Shown here in pieces: positions 39,101 to 49,566 of a DNA stretch of 64,000 bases (the stretch's first letter is position 1; every line of letters begins with the position of its first letter). The notes under the pieces were generated by a model. The model made no database searches. It saw only the letters and a list, made by a program, of their open reading frames with translations, and was not told where the DNA came from. The DNA is taken from assembly GCA_947846985.1 (NCBI GenBank), contig CANTUZ010000011.1:15178096-15242095 (forward strand). Direction: 5' to 3'. The translations under genes were made by a program, and so were the position numbers. This DNA comes from Fratercula arctica (taxonomy: Eukaryota > Chordata > Aves > Charadriiformes > Alcidae).

Positions 39101-42100
39101 CTGTACGCTGCTCTGAAGAGTGTTTGCTGGCAGTCTGCCTCCTGTTCTAGCCTTGTAGTTAGAGGTTTCTCACAGCTTTCAAATGGGATTAAACCCAAGC
39201 AAAGAGCAAATTGCACAATTTTCTGATATTTCTTCCCATGTAAGCAACTGCTGGAAAAGACTGGCTTGGCAAGGAGCTGCCCCAAATCCCACCACCCTCC
39301 CATTCCTCTGAGACCACTCAAGCACTCAGCGTGCTCACAGTGAGCTACTCAGCCTTTGGGATCTGGGTTATTTGGCCTTTGCACTTTATACAGTTCTTAA
39401 TGCCCCACGTCCCCAAGTATTCCTGGGAGCTGTGGAAGCCATTGAAGATGGGACTTCCATCTTAAGCTCCAGACATCCACCATCCAGTTGCTGAGGACCA
39501 GCCACCACTAGATGTGGGTGAGGCACACGTCCCCTCTTTCGCAGGCTGTGTAATTTCTCCATTTGATCCCTAAACTTTTTTTTTCTGCTGGCATCCCCTG
39601 GTCACGCTGGAGGATCAGGACATGCTGCTTTTCTTTCCAGTGTTTTTTCTGGTTGCCAGGGAGACAGTTGTCTGTCTGCACTTTACAATCCAGGCGTTTG
39701 GGCTGGATTCCTCCAAGAAATAGTCAGGGGTGGGATTTTTTTCCTCTCAACCATAATTAATTCCCCAGAATCACATCTCCGGACCCGTGTCTGTCGTTTC
39801 TCTCAGCATTTAGAAAGCCCTGCTGGTGACAGAGGAATGGCCTGGGATGGAGAGTGTGGTGGCCCAGATGGGGGTTGCTCCTGGGAAGGAGAAGAACCAT
39901 TTGTTGTGGACCTGAGTGTCCGCACCCACGCACCAAAGGGCTTTCCTCAAGGCCCAGTGACCTGGCACAACCTTTCAGTTGTGCTTCCCTTTCAAAGGAG
40001 CTGCAGGATAATGTGTGAAGATGTGGTGTCACACAACAACACAAGACAGTGTGACATACGTTCGTTCTCTTGTAGCGTGGATAAAGAGTGAAAAGCAGAT
40101 GCATAGCCAATGCCTTTTTGCTTTTTGGCTCATCCTTGGCCACAACCAATTTCTCTGTCACTTCATGGTCACGAGGAAATTGTGTCCTAGGAAATTCTGT
40201 CGGTCCCATCTTCCTCTCCTTTCCTCCTTCCCCAAGCATATTGAAATTCAGGTTTGATAAGACTTTTTCTGTGTTTATTTCTCTGTGTGCGGGATGTGGC
40301 TCCTCTTGTGGAAGGTGTTCTTACTGTCCATAAAGAATGCTGGAAAATGTGGTGCTGCAGGTGCATGAGAGATGGTGCCGGTCTGGGAGCATCCTTAAGC
40401 CGTCTGCAGCTTTGCAGATACAGGTAAAACAGCTCCCTAGCATGGAAAGTGTACAGTCTAAGTAATGTGAGATCTAGAAATATTCGGGACATTGATGTTC
40501 AGTGAGAAAAAAGGAGATGCTTCCACGGAAGGATGGAGAAAGGCAGAAAATCCACATTACTAGACAAGGGTGAGTAGATATTTTCATGTGTAAGACCAAA
40601 GTGGGAGACGGTGAGAAGCTGAACCTGGGAAAATAAGACTACTCTTGTGTGATACTATGGGTTGTGAAGGCAAGGATGACAACAGAGCACAGCGAGTAGT
40701 TCAAAGAGAGGGATAGATACAATACTGAAAGCATCACTGCTTCTGCAATACATTCTAGGCTAAGAACACATGTTGCTAGGAAACTTTTATATTAAAAGGC
40801 ATTCATCTTTAAACCTTGGGAACACAGTAATAGCTTTTCCTCTGTGCTAGGGAAGTTCTTTTAATGTCAGTCCTGATGTTACTTAGACCAAATCTCCTGA
40901 GGCCAGTTTCTAATATTTTTGCTGATGTTCAAGACCTGCTTCCTGACCAGAGAAATCTTTAGAAAAGAGTGGAGCTACTTATGGGAATACTCTGCTCAAA
41001 CAAGACATCCAAATCTGGTTCTAGTAGTTCCTAACCCTAATACTTTAAGATGGTATTACCTATTTTTCTCGTGTGCTTTACCCTGTATTTTGTTTATTCT
41101 TTTTTCTCACCCCTCCCCGCCCCCCCCTCAGTTTTTCCTTCCTTCCCTCCCTGGCTTGAGGGGAGCTGCCACCCTAACACCCCCTGACAGTGTGATTATC
41201 AGCCAGCCTCCCACAATGCTGGATGGCTGCAGCGGCAGCTTCGGCACCTCCCTCTCGCTGCTGCCATGCTCTCTATCATGCCGATTCAGTCGCCCAGGGA
41301 ATCGCACGGTAAACCAAAGTTACTGCTTTTATTCTCCCAGTGTGCTCTCTCCCTCCATGCCCTGGGCACATTGGAGGTCTGTCCAATTTGTTTGCTGTGC
41401 TAAATTCAGAATGTAAAACGTGTTATATAACATCTTATGGTCCCCTTAAAAAAAAAAAGCACTACTGATTATGAGTATTTTTAATGTACTTTTATTATTA
41501 CTATCACCATGTGATGTGTCTCAGGGTACTGGGAGCTTTCCCATAGTATGTTCAGCCTCAGTCTCTTCACATGTGGCAATGGGAACAGGGATCTGCCTTT
41601 CTGCCCGGCTCTTCCAGAACACAGGGAATTCTGCTTTGGGGGAGCACGGCAATTCTGAACGACTCACTGAGAGAGGAAAACACCGTGTTAGGATTGACAT
41701 TAAACATGTTTTTACATGAACCTAAAAGTAACATCCTTGGAGTTTTGTATAATGAAGGTGGTGGTTTGTTTTTTTTTTCTGGGGGAAGATGATAGCCTTT
41801 ATCATACCAGCTGATACAGTCAGAAAAAGCAGACAAGCTGTTGGACTCAACCCAATTGTAACTTAAGACCTGTCTAGTGAAACCAGAGCGGAAAAGGCAA
41901 TCTGAACCTGTGGGACAGAGGAGGTCTCCTGAAGGTGTTCCTCCCTTGAGGATCAAGACTGTCAGTTGGCACTCATGGTATGCCGTTGTCTTTGTTGGTT
42001 TCTCTTGCTTGCTATCTGCTTTTCCCAGTGCTTTCGTAAAGGAATATGGGTTAATTTAAGGGTTGGAAACCTTTCCTGATTCAGAAATCTTTGTTTTCTG

Positions 42101-45100
42101 TGCTGGTAACACGGTGCACGTCCTGCCTGAATAGAAATGAGTAACACCAGATGTTTGTGTCCCAGATGTGTACGTTCATAGAGGCACCAGTTCTGCCAAT
42201 AGTTACACGGGAGTGTGACATTTGCACAATTAACCTCTTAACCAGCAGGGTGGACAAGTAAAATCATACTGCAAGATCACGAGCTGAATGTTATATGAAT
42301 AATAATTATATTGCAGGGCGTCTTTCCCCCAGTGCCCTGCTCATCTTCCATGTATCAGTTAGAGAACAAAAGTAGCTGCATACTTAATTATGGCAGGGTA
42401 ACGGGAGATGGCAATCACCTTTGAAACCGTTCCAACACACGGACATATTGTAACACCTTCTCTCTTATGCCACTTGGTGGAGCTTAGTGATTTGGACTAC
42501 TGCATACATCGTTCTGCAAACTTACTGTTCGATTACACAATTGCTTGTCAGTGTATCTTGAAAACTGACCAAATCCCAGCTAAGAGAGTAAAACCAAAAG
42601 TGTCTGTAAGCTCTAATGGACCTGATGTGGGTTCCTAGCTGCTAATGAAATTGATAATTACCCCTTCTCCTCTTGAAAGCAATAAAATATATAGTCTTCT
42701 AATTTTCTAAAGAAAAGGTTGAAATATGGGCTTAGGATCTTGGTAATTACGATGTACAGGATGAGAGATGGGTAGAATCATGTCATGTTTTGTTTGTTTT
42801 TCAGATTTAAAATAATGTTTTAAATTTTAAATTTAATCTTCCCTCGCAGAATTTTGAGAATGTGCACGTGTACCTGGGTGAAAGACCTCGCATTTGTTTG
42901 AATGTGTGCTTCTCCTCAGCAAGCACATGAACCGTAAGCAGACAGACAGTTAAACAGGGAAATGATTATATTGCACACTGGTCCTGCCTTCACTGAAATC
43001 AATGACTAGTCAGGTCAGTAAAACCGGAATTGGGACCTCGGCTAATTATGTGCTCCTGGAAGTCAGGATATTACACCACTTTGACTCTGGTATCATCTAA
43101 ACTATCCATTGTTAGACAGAGATTAGTTGCTCTACAAACCTTACCGAGTCCTAATTTTGAATGTTTACCTAATACTTTCTTTATTCTAAATTATCAAACA
43201 AATAATATTGCCAGAGAAATGCCATCTGGTGTTCTGGGGATACCGAATTTTGACATCTGGATCTGAGTTTCAGCCCTTGGGGGTTGGTACCCAAAGTGAG
43301 ATCTGTTGCTTTTATTTTTGTAGGTACGTTGTAACTAACAGGTCTCCATGAGTCTTTCTAAATCCTTTCTCACGCAGGATGCCTACTGTCTAAGCAGAGT
43401 TGTGGGAAATCAAGGCTTGGTCTATTTTGCTCCGTTCCTTAGTTTGCTCTAATCCTTACTTTGCTCTATTTTACCTATTTTATTTTTTATCTTTTATCTA
43501 TTGTTATTTTATCTCTTTATCTATTTTATTTTCATTTCAAAGGTACTGCAGGGGTCGTAGCAGAAAATGGCACAAGAAGAGGGAGAGAGCTTTTAAAAAA
43601 CACCAATGTGCTGCTGGAACTCTTGCAATCCTCATGGCCACACAGAAACATTGGGAAATTAATTGGGTAGGTCATTTGAGTTTATTGCAGGCTCAAAGCC
43701 ATAATTTTCTGGCAAATAAAAACAGATAAATAATTGAGTACAAACTTTTGAACTGCGTGGTAATTCTAAAACAACTATTAATCATCAGTCAGATTTGGGA
43801 TGGGAAAGGTGATAGCTTGCCTGTCTGAAAAATAAACCTCACCTTCATGAATCAGCATGGAGAGATGATCCTCCATGTAAATCATATAGAAATGCAAAAT
43901 AAGTGTGTGCTGCCACTTTGCTGGCTCAGCTGCCCTTCAGGTTGGCCTGAACACAGCTCCCTGGGGCAGAGCTCTGTCTTGGGCAGGGGTGCAGGGAGCA
44001 CACCTCAATAAATCCATAAATCAGCAAAGATACTGTCCATTAACTTCTTTGCAGCATCATTAATTTTGTTTATTTTAAGGAACCTGAGAGGTGATGTTAC
44101 GGCATATTGTTATGGCCCGCGTAAGCTCCTATTAAAGTCTGTAGGAATTAAAAACATAGAACATTTTTTGAGTTTAAGATTGTCGTGAGTGTTAGAAGGA
44201 TGTATCGTACCAGCGTCATAGTTGAGGGCACACACGGGTAAATGGAGTTTATCCCCTCCTGAGGTGGGTGATGCATGCCCTGCCCACCCTTCGCTGCCTG
44301 GCTCGCTGTACCATGAGGTGAGCTCCCCAACAGCATCCCTCCTTCTGACAACAGAGAGAGCCTTCTTGATGCATTTGTGACATGTTTGTATTAACTCGAT
44401 GATTTGAACTATTGTATCTGTAAACAAATAGTTAGAACAGAATACAGATGACCTAACTGAGAATATATTGTGAACTTGGGTTTTTAAGTTGTTATTATTA
44501 TTTTAAAGAAAACACAATGAATATATAACTCTACATCTCTACCTTATGGCCAGTAGCATGTGTGCAGTGGTAAATACACACCCTGGGTGCAACTGAAAGT
44601 AGCTCTCAATAGGTATTTGACCTGTTTTTAATCGAGTCATAAATTATATAAAAAATAAGTTGATAGAAAACTGGAGGCCAACGTAAGTGTTTCCACAGTC
44701 CTCTGCAACCATTGATTTTAAACAAATAAAAAATTTCCCAGTATCTGAGAACCTGAAAGTCACACTGTTAACACTGAGAACTGGACTTAACTTCCTCGCT
44801 CAAAACTAACCGATACAGAAAGAAAATAACAGCTGTTATTAGGAGAAAATAGTCCTTTTTCTTCCTTTTAAAAACAACATTAGCTATTAAGTCGGACAAG
44901 TTGTCCTGCTCTGTGTCGGTTAGTGGGTGACTGTTCCTGACATCAGCCAGCGGAGCGGTGAGGGGAGTCACAGGCAGAAGGGTGTTAATCTGCTCGTCAG
45001 GTGGAAATACCCATCTGTGCTCAGGGGCTGACGTGCAGCTCACTCAGAGAGAGAATTTCATACAGGGGATGAGCAGTTTGGTTTTCATACCTACAGAGAA

Positions 45101-45288
45101 TGGTTCTCCAAGTCAAAGGCTTGATGAACGTCGCCATGACCGAGGCAGCACCTTCACCACCTTTTTGTTGAAACATGCTATAATTTACAATGCCACCTGC
45201 ACACCAGTGTGCTCTCGGTGGTGAATCTCCCTCCAGCTTGCTCTGGTGATGCTCTAACAATCAGGAAAACAGTAACCTTGGAAGTTAT
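33171..45288. other. Intergenic, no gene seen
   Basis: About 12.1 kb with no gene, RNA gene or dated transposon that I can name. Contents are AT-rich unique sequence, a C-rich patch near 41108-41130, T-rich stretches around 43470-43540 (TTTATCTATT-like low complexity) and scattered short A or T runs. The two longest open frames (39757-40239 minus, 40919-41416 plus) look random. Confidence 0.5.
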
Positions 45289-45427
45289 CCTTGGAAGTGT
45301 TCAAGGCCAGGCTGGATGACGCTTTGAGCAGCCTGGTCTAGTGGGAGGTGTCCCTGCCCAGGGCAGGGGTTTTAGAACTAGATGATCTTTAAGGTCCTTT
45401 CCAATCCAAACCATTCTGTGATTCTGT
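45289..45427 (+). mobile_element. CR1 LINE fragment, last 140 bp
   Basis: Begins at TTGGAAGTGTTCAAGGCCAG and follows the CR1 tail through GGGAGGTGTCCCTGCCCAGGG to CCATTCTGTGATTCTG. The ATTCTGTG form of the terminal octamer and a TTTTAGAACTAGATGATCTTT variant distinguish it from the younger copies at 33 kb and 48 kb. Confidence 0.9.
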
Positions 45428-45471
45428 AACCATTTATCTTTTTCTGTGCCCTTTGGTAATAAAGCGTACCC

Positions 45472-45496
45472 TTATCTATCTGTCCATCTATCTACT
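45472..45496. repeat. Short (TATC)n-like microsatellite
   Basis: Imperfect TATC/CATC units between two CR1 tails that lie in the same orientation. Confidence 0.65.
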
Positions 45497-45529
45497 GGCT
45501 CACACAGAGCTGAAATCGGAACAGCAGAA

Positions 45530-45772
45530 GAAGCTGGAACATAGGAAGTACCATCTCAATGTGAGGAAAAACTTTCCTGTGAGTGTGGCAGAGCCCTGGC
45601 ACAGGCTGCCCAGAGAGGTGGTGGAGTCTCCATCTCTGGAGACATTCCAAACCCACCTGGACGCGTTCCTGTGCAACCTGCTCTGGGTAACCCTGCTCTG
45701 GCAGAGGGTTGGACTGGGTGATCTCCAGAGGCCCCTTCCAACCCTGACCCTTCTGTGATTCTGTGATTCTGT
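45530..45772 (+). mobile_element. CR1 LINE fragment of a different subfamily, 3' end
   Basis: Has the tail type with GTGAGGAAAAACTTTCCTGT, CCAGAGAGGTGGTGGAGTCTC, GAGACATTCCAAACCCACCTGGA and GGTTGGACTGGGTGATCTCCAG, ending ATTCTGTGATTCTGT at 45758-45772. This wording differs from the neighbouring copy at 45289-45427, so the two are separate insertions of different subfamilies. It resembles the fragment at 56261-56393. Confidence 0.92.
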
Positions 45773-47617
45773 TTCTCTCGTGGGTGAACTGAGGCAGGTA
45801 GAGGAAATCCAATAAAATAGCTTATGGAAATGTAGCTTGTAGGTCTCTGTTCACACCAGCTGTGGGGTCTTTGGCTAAGTGGTAGAAATGAGAAGTGTGC
45901 CAGTCTTTACTTTTAGGTTTCCTTAGAGCCCACCCTGCATAGCTGTCAAGCTCTCCCTGCCAAGCAGGGTGCACGTTGGAATGGCAGGCTGGCTGTGGGA
46001 CCACTCAAACAGAGACATCAGAGAACTGAGTGCTCAATGTCTCTCCAGCTGCTGCATCCACTATGGTCCTTGACACCCGGGAAGGCTGGGATGGGCAGCA
46101 GAACGATTCTCCATCTGGCTGGGGAGCATCGTTCTGCTGAGAAAGGTTGATGTTAGGTGCCATAGAGCACTGGATCAGACCATGCACCAGCACCAGAGCT
46201 GCTGACGCTCTCAGGTGTCACTCTGCACCCGTGATCCAGCCAGAGTCTGCGCCCCGGTCCTCCCGGTGCGACCCATCGCCACCCGCAGCCAGCCTGCCCT
46301 CGAGGGATCCGCCCGGGGATGCTGAGCAAGCATATCTCAGCGCAGAAAATGCCAGACAGTAGGAATGTGAAGAAGCTTTTTCTTTCTGTTTAAGTATTGT
46401 TAAAAATCATCCATGTAAATAGATTCAGAGCACTTGATAGTGGATCACGATTAAATTTGTGACATGCAAATAATGTTAATTTTTCAGTAGCCAAAGGGAC
46501 ACGGGAAGAGCAGTAGGCACCATCTGGATATAGGACAACACCACAAACACCAGAGGGAACTCAGCCGTTGTGAGCCCAGCACTGAGGACCGGTGGGGAGT
46601 CACTGGTGCAGTGCCTGTGTGACGTCTCGAGGCTGGTTTGTGGTGCTCTCCTCACCTGTGGATGTGATGACTTCCTCCAAGACGGCCTGGTAGTGAAAGG
46701 CAAGTGGGGGAATTTACTCTTTTTATTTTCCCCGATATTTTTCTTGACTGCTGTTTTTGGTATTTGGTCAGCTCTAAAATATTCCATTTTCTCCTGTCCA
46801 CCTGCAGAGTGAAATGTTGCTGCTACTATTAGTTGTCTCATTAGCCTGAATCTTGTCCTGTTTTCTACATGGTGGTGGGAATTTCTCTGGCTGGGAAGAG
46901 AGTTCTAGGTCAAGTTTATGTAATATCTAGGAGAAGGTGTCAGAGCTCTTAACCTTCCCTGCTTTTCTTTTGGCAACTTCGCACAGCTTTGTTTATCAAA
47001 CTCTCTGTGGAGTTAAGAGCCTGGCATACAGAACCAACGGTAGGTAATTCTGTATTTCTATGCATCATGCAAACCTGTGTTTTATGCCACAATTGCAAGT
47101 CCTAGAAATATCTGATATATTAGAACACTTTGAAAAACAAACCACTGAAAGAACAAATGTATCCATAACACTGACTTATTAGTCATCAACCATGTTTTTT
47201 AAAATTAAACCGCCAGAGATTCTGTTTAAAATAACCACCTGCTTTTCTTATTTTAAAAGTTGGTTTTTAAATCATCCTTAACTAAAAATAAATTAATTAA
47301 AAGAAAAAGTAATTATGGTTGCCTGGCAGTCAACGTCCTTTCCTTCAGAAATCTTGGGGAATAATTACTTGGTAAACCTTCTCTTTTTTTTTTTTTTTTT
47401 TTAGTTAAATTTTAATTACTAAAACATATAGTATGTTTGTATGAACACCTAACACTTAAGAAAGAAAGCTTGGCAGTAGTGGAGAGCAGAGTCCTTTCCT
47501 GAATTTAGAGAGCAGAAATGTCACAGGTGTTGATGGGCGCAGCCTTTAGCAAAGCAAGTGTCCCATGTCAACAGCCTGACCCAAGGGGAAGCACAGTGTG
47601 GGCTTCACATCCAGGTT
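45773..47617. other. Intergenic, no gene seen
   Basis: About 1.8 kb of unique sequence. A long T run of about 20 bases lies at about 47384-47402. No exon or RNA gene recognised. Confidence 0.5.
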
Positions 47618-48152
47618 TCATAGAATCATAGAAGGCTTTAGGTTGGAAGGGACCTTAAAGATCATCTAGTTCCAAGCCCCCTACCCTGGGCAGGGACACC
47701 TCCCACCACACCAGGTTACTCCAAGCCCCGTCCAACCTGGCCTTGAACACCTCCAGGGATGGGGCAGCCACAGCTTCTCTGGGCAACCTGGGCCAGGGGC
47801 TCACCATCCTCAGAGTGAAAAATTTCTTCCTGAAATCTCATCTAAATCTCCGCTCTTCCAGTTTGAAGCCATTACCCCTCGTCCTATCACTACACGCCAT
47901 TGTAAAAAGTCCCTCCCCAGCTTTCTTGTAGGCCCCCTTCAGATATTGGAAGGCTGCTATAAGGTCACCCCAGAGTCTTCTCTTCTCCAGGCTGAACCCC
48001 CCAACTCTCTCAGCCTGTCCTCACAGCAGAGGGGCTCCAGCCCTCGGATCATCTTCGTGGCCTCTGGCCCCGCTCCAACAGCTCCATGTCCTTCTTGTGC
48101 TGAGGATTCCAAAGCTGGATGCAGTGCTCCAGGTGGGGTCTCACAAGAGCAG
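47618..48152 (-). mobile_element. Young CR1 LINE fragment, 3' end, inverted
   Basis: On the plus strand it begins with the reverse complement of the terminal octamers (TCATAGAATCATAG at 47618) and reads backwards through the CR1 3' untranslated region into the C-terminal coding part, ending near GGTCTCACAAGAGCAGG (about 48136-48152). The 62-residue open frame at 47743-47931 is identical in protein to the one on the minus strand at 32859-33047, which shows how close the two copies are. 5'-truncated and without coding function. Confidence 0.93.
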
Positions 48153-48169
48153 GTTTCCCACAGTCTAAG

Positions 48170-48451
48170 CTAATAGAACAAGAAGAAATGGCCTCAAATT
48201 GCACCAGGGGAGGTTTAGAATGGAAAAATTTTCAGAACAATTTCTTCACCAAAAGGGTTGTTAAACATTGGAATGGGCTGACCAAGGAAATAGTGGAATT
48301 GCCATCATTGGAGGTATTTTTTTAAAAGACAGGTAGACGTGGTGCTGAGGGACATGGTTTAGTGGTGGTTTTGGCAGTGTTGGGTGGTTGGAGATGGTTG
48401 GACTCAATGATCTTAAAGATCCCTATCAACCTAAACGATTCTGTGATTCTG
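48170..48451 (+). mobile_element. CR1 LINE fragment (J-like subfamily), 3' end
   Basis: Carries AGAAATGGCCTCAAATTGCA, CAATTTCTTCACCAAAAGGG, a GACATGGTTTAGTGGTGG block and GGTTGGACTCAATGATCTTA, ending ATTCTGTGATTCTGTG at about 48440-48451. The same tail type ends the element at 62170-63465. It lies about 240 bases upstream of the CpG island and points toward WNK2, while the adjoining fragment at 47618-48152 points away. Confidence 0.92.
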
Positions 48452-48805
48452 TGAGGTCAATATTCATAGAATGATTCATGAAATGCTAGGAATGAAGAAA
48501 AAAAAAAAAGCTGAACAAAGAAAACCCCAGATCCGTGTGGCAGACGATGTGCTCGAGCCCCCAGCCCCAAAAGGTTGCGGTATTGTGCCATGTCCTGGTT
48601 TGAGGATGCTGCGTGTAAGCTGTCCCCTGTTCCTGCTTTACCTTCGAAGGATTCTGAAAAATGTCGGGTCGGAGGAGCGCTGGGTTTGCCCCAAGCACCC
48701 TTCCTTTCCATTGCCCCCGGCAATCAGCGGCCGTTTGGCGCAGTCCCCTCCCCGAGACACGCGGCCCGGGAGGGCGGATGGACCCGCGGGACGATGCTCC
48801 TCGGC

Positions 48806-48865
48806 GCGGCGCGGCGCGGCGCGGCGCGATGCGATGCGGTGCGGTGCGGTGCGGCGCGGTGCGGT
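48806..48865 (+). repeat. Pentanucleotide repeat GCG(GC/GT/AT), 12 units
   Basis: Twelve consecutive five-base units: four GCGGC, two GCGAT, three GCGGT, one GCGGC and two GCGGT, followed by a partial GCGCG. It lies in the WNK2 promoter CpG island, about 190 bases upstream of the CCAAT box. All units begin GCG and vary only in the last two bases, so the array probably grew by slippage and then diverged. Confidence 0.9.
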
Positions 48866-48997
48866 GCGCGGGCCCCTGCCGGCGGGGGCGGGCGCTGCCG
48901 CGGGGCCAGGCGGCGGCGGGGCCGGGACCCTCCCATTGTCTCCGGCGGCGGCGGGGGCCGGGCGGGGCGGGGGGGGCCGCCCGCCCTCCGCAGCCTC

Positions 48998-49002
48998 ATT
49001 GG
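48998..49002 (-). promoter_or_regulatory. Inverted CCAAT box (NF-Y type)
   Basis: ATTGG on the plus strand in the context CTCATTGGCGG, which is a CCAAT box read in reverse. It lies 20 bases upstream of the CC(A/T)6GG element and about 55 bases upstream of the inferred start site, close to the usual spacing for NF-Y sites. The factor assignment is inferred. Confidence 0.5.
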
Positions 49003-49021
49003 CGGCCGCAGAACGTCGGTG

Positions 49022-49031
49022 CCTTAAATGG
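49022..49031 (+). promoter_or_regulatory. CArG-box / TATA-like element
   Basis: CCTTAAATGG fits the serum response factor consensus CC(A/T)6GG exactly. Its TTAAAT core could also serve as a weak TATA element, which would place transcription start near 49052-49058, where TTCTATTG resembles an initiator. It is the only A/T-rich decamer in this part of a GC-rich island, so it stands out. Either role is inference. Confidence 0.4.
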
Positions 49032-49054
49032 GGCGCCGGCCGAGCAGCGCTTCT

Positions 49055-49357
49055 ATTGACAAAAGCGCGGCGGCGGCAGCTGCGGCGGGGCGGGGGCGGC
49101 CCGTGGGGCCGCGGCGGGGGCTGCCGCAGGGCCGGCCGCGGGCAGAGGGGCCCTGAGCGGAGGGGGAGGCCGGGCCGGGCGTGCTGCAGGGGCGGGCCGC
49201 GCCGCGCACCGAGCCCCGCTGCCGGCAGCCGGCTCGCTCGGCGCCCGCTCCGCGGCGCGCACAGCCGGGCGGGCGCAGGGCGGAACCCGCCCCCTCTCCC
49301 CGCCGCCCTTCTCATCCCCGTCCATGGCGCTGAGCACGGCGGTCCCCCGCTCCGCAC
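49055..49357 (+). other. WNK2: WNK2 inferred non-coding first exon (5' UTR)
   Basis: The 3' limit is a consensus donor, CAC followed by GTAAGT at 49358-49363. The 5' limit is a guess from the TATA-like element and initiator-like TTCTATTG. The sequence is GC-rich and appears to contain a single ATG, at 49324, with G at +4 but T at -3. That ATG opens an upstream reading frame described separately. Confidence 0.5.
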
Positions 49358-49566
49358 GTAAGTCAGCCTTTGTGCGCGGCCCTACGCGGCCCCACCGCAG
49401 GTGAGGTGGCCCCGCCGCGCACCTGAGCCCGGGGGGCGGGAGGCGGGCAGGGCCCGGCCCGCTGCGGAGCCCTGGGGAGCGGTGCCCGGCGGCCGGTGCC
49501 TCAGGCTCTGCCTTTCCCCTGTCAGGTGGCGGTGGGGCGGCTCGGCGCGGGCATGAACCACGGTGA
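49324..49566 (+). other. Upstream ORF across the 5'-UTR splice, overlapping the WNK2 start
   Basis: From ATG 49324 eleven codons and one base precede the donor at 49358. If the intron 49358-49525 is removed, the frame continues from 49526 and ends at TGA 49564-49566. It gives about 25 residues rich in Arg, Gly and Ala. The stop lies 11-13 bases inside the WNK2 coding sequence, in another frame, so ribosomes that use this ATG would bypass the WNK2 start at 49553. Such overlapping upstream frames usually lower translation of the main protein. Not known to be used. Confidence 0.4.
49358..49525 (+). other. WNK2: Putative 168-bp 5'-UTR intron
   Basis: Begins GTAAGT after CAC and ends in a pyrimidine-rich tract followed by CTGTCAG at 49519-49525, a good acceptor. 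The coding exon would then begin GTGGCGGTGG at 49526, 27 bases before the ATG. Strong consensus at both ends makes removal plausible. A transcript that retains it would only gain 5'-UTR sequence, since the WNK2 ATG lies downstream. Confidence 0.5.

Noticed and set aside
39757..40239. 160-codon open frame on the minus strand
   Set aside because: No domain, no flanking splice or promoter signals, and amino-acid use looks random.
40919..41416. 165-codon open frame on the plus strand
   Set aside because: Contains a compositional Pro-rich run from a C-rich patch and a chance hydrophobic stretch, with no gene context.
48638..49357. 239-codon open frame on the minus strand over the CpG island
   Set aside because: Arg/Pro/Ala-rich compositional frame opposite the promoter, with no recognisable domain or splice structure.
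48471..49361. 296-codon open frame on the plus strand across the promoter
   Set aside because: It starts in non-CpG sequence just after a CR1 tail and crosses the pentamer repeat and GC boxes. Open frames occur in several frames here because GC-rich DNA has few stop codons. The protein is Arg/Gly/Ala-rich with no domain.
49496..49552. Possible in-frame extension of WNK2 upstream of ATG 49553
   Set aside because: The upstream codon at 49496 is GTG, not ATG, and the sequence crosses a strong splice acceptor at 49525.
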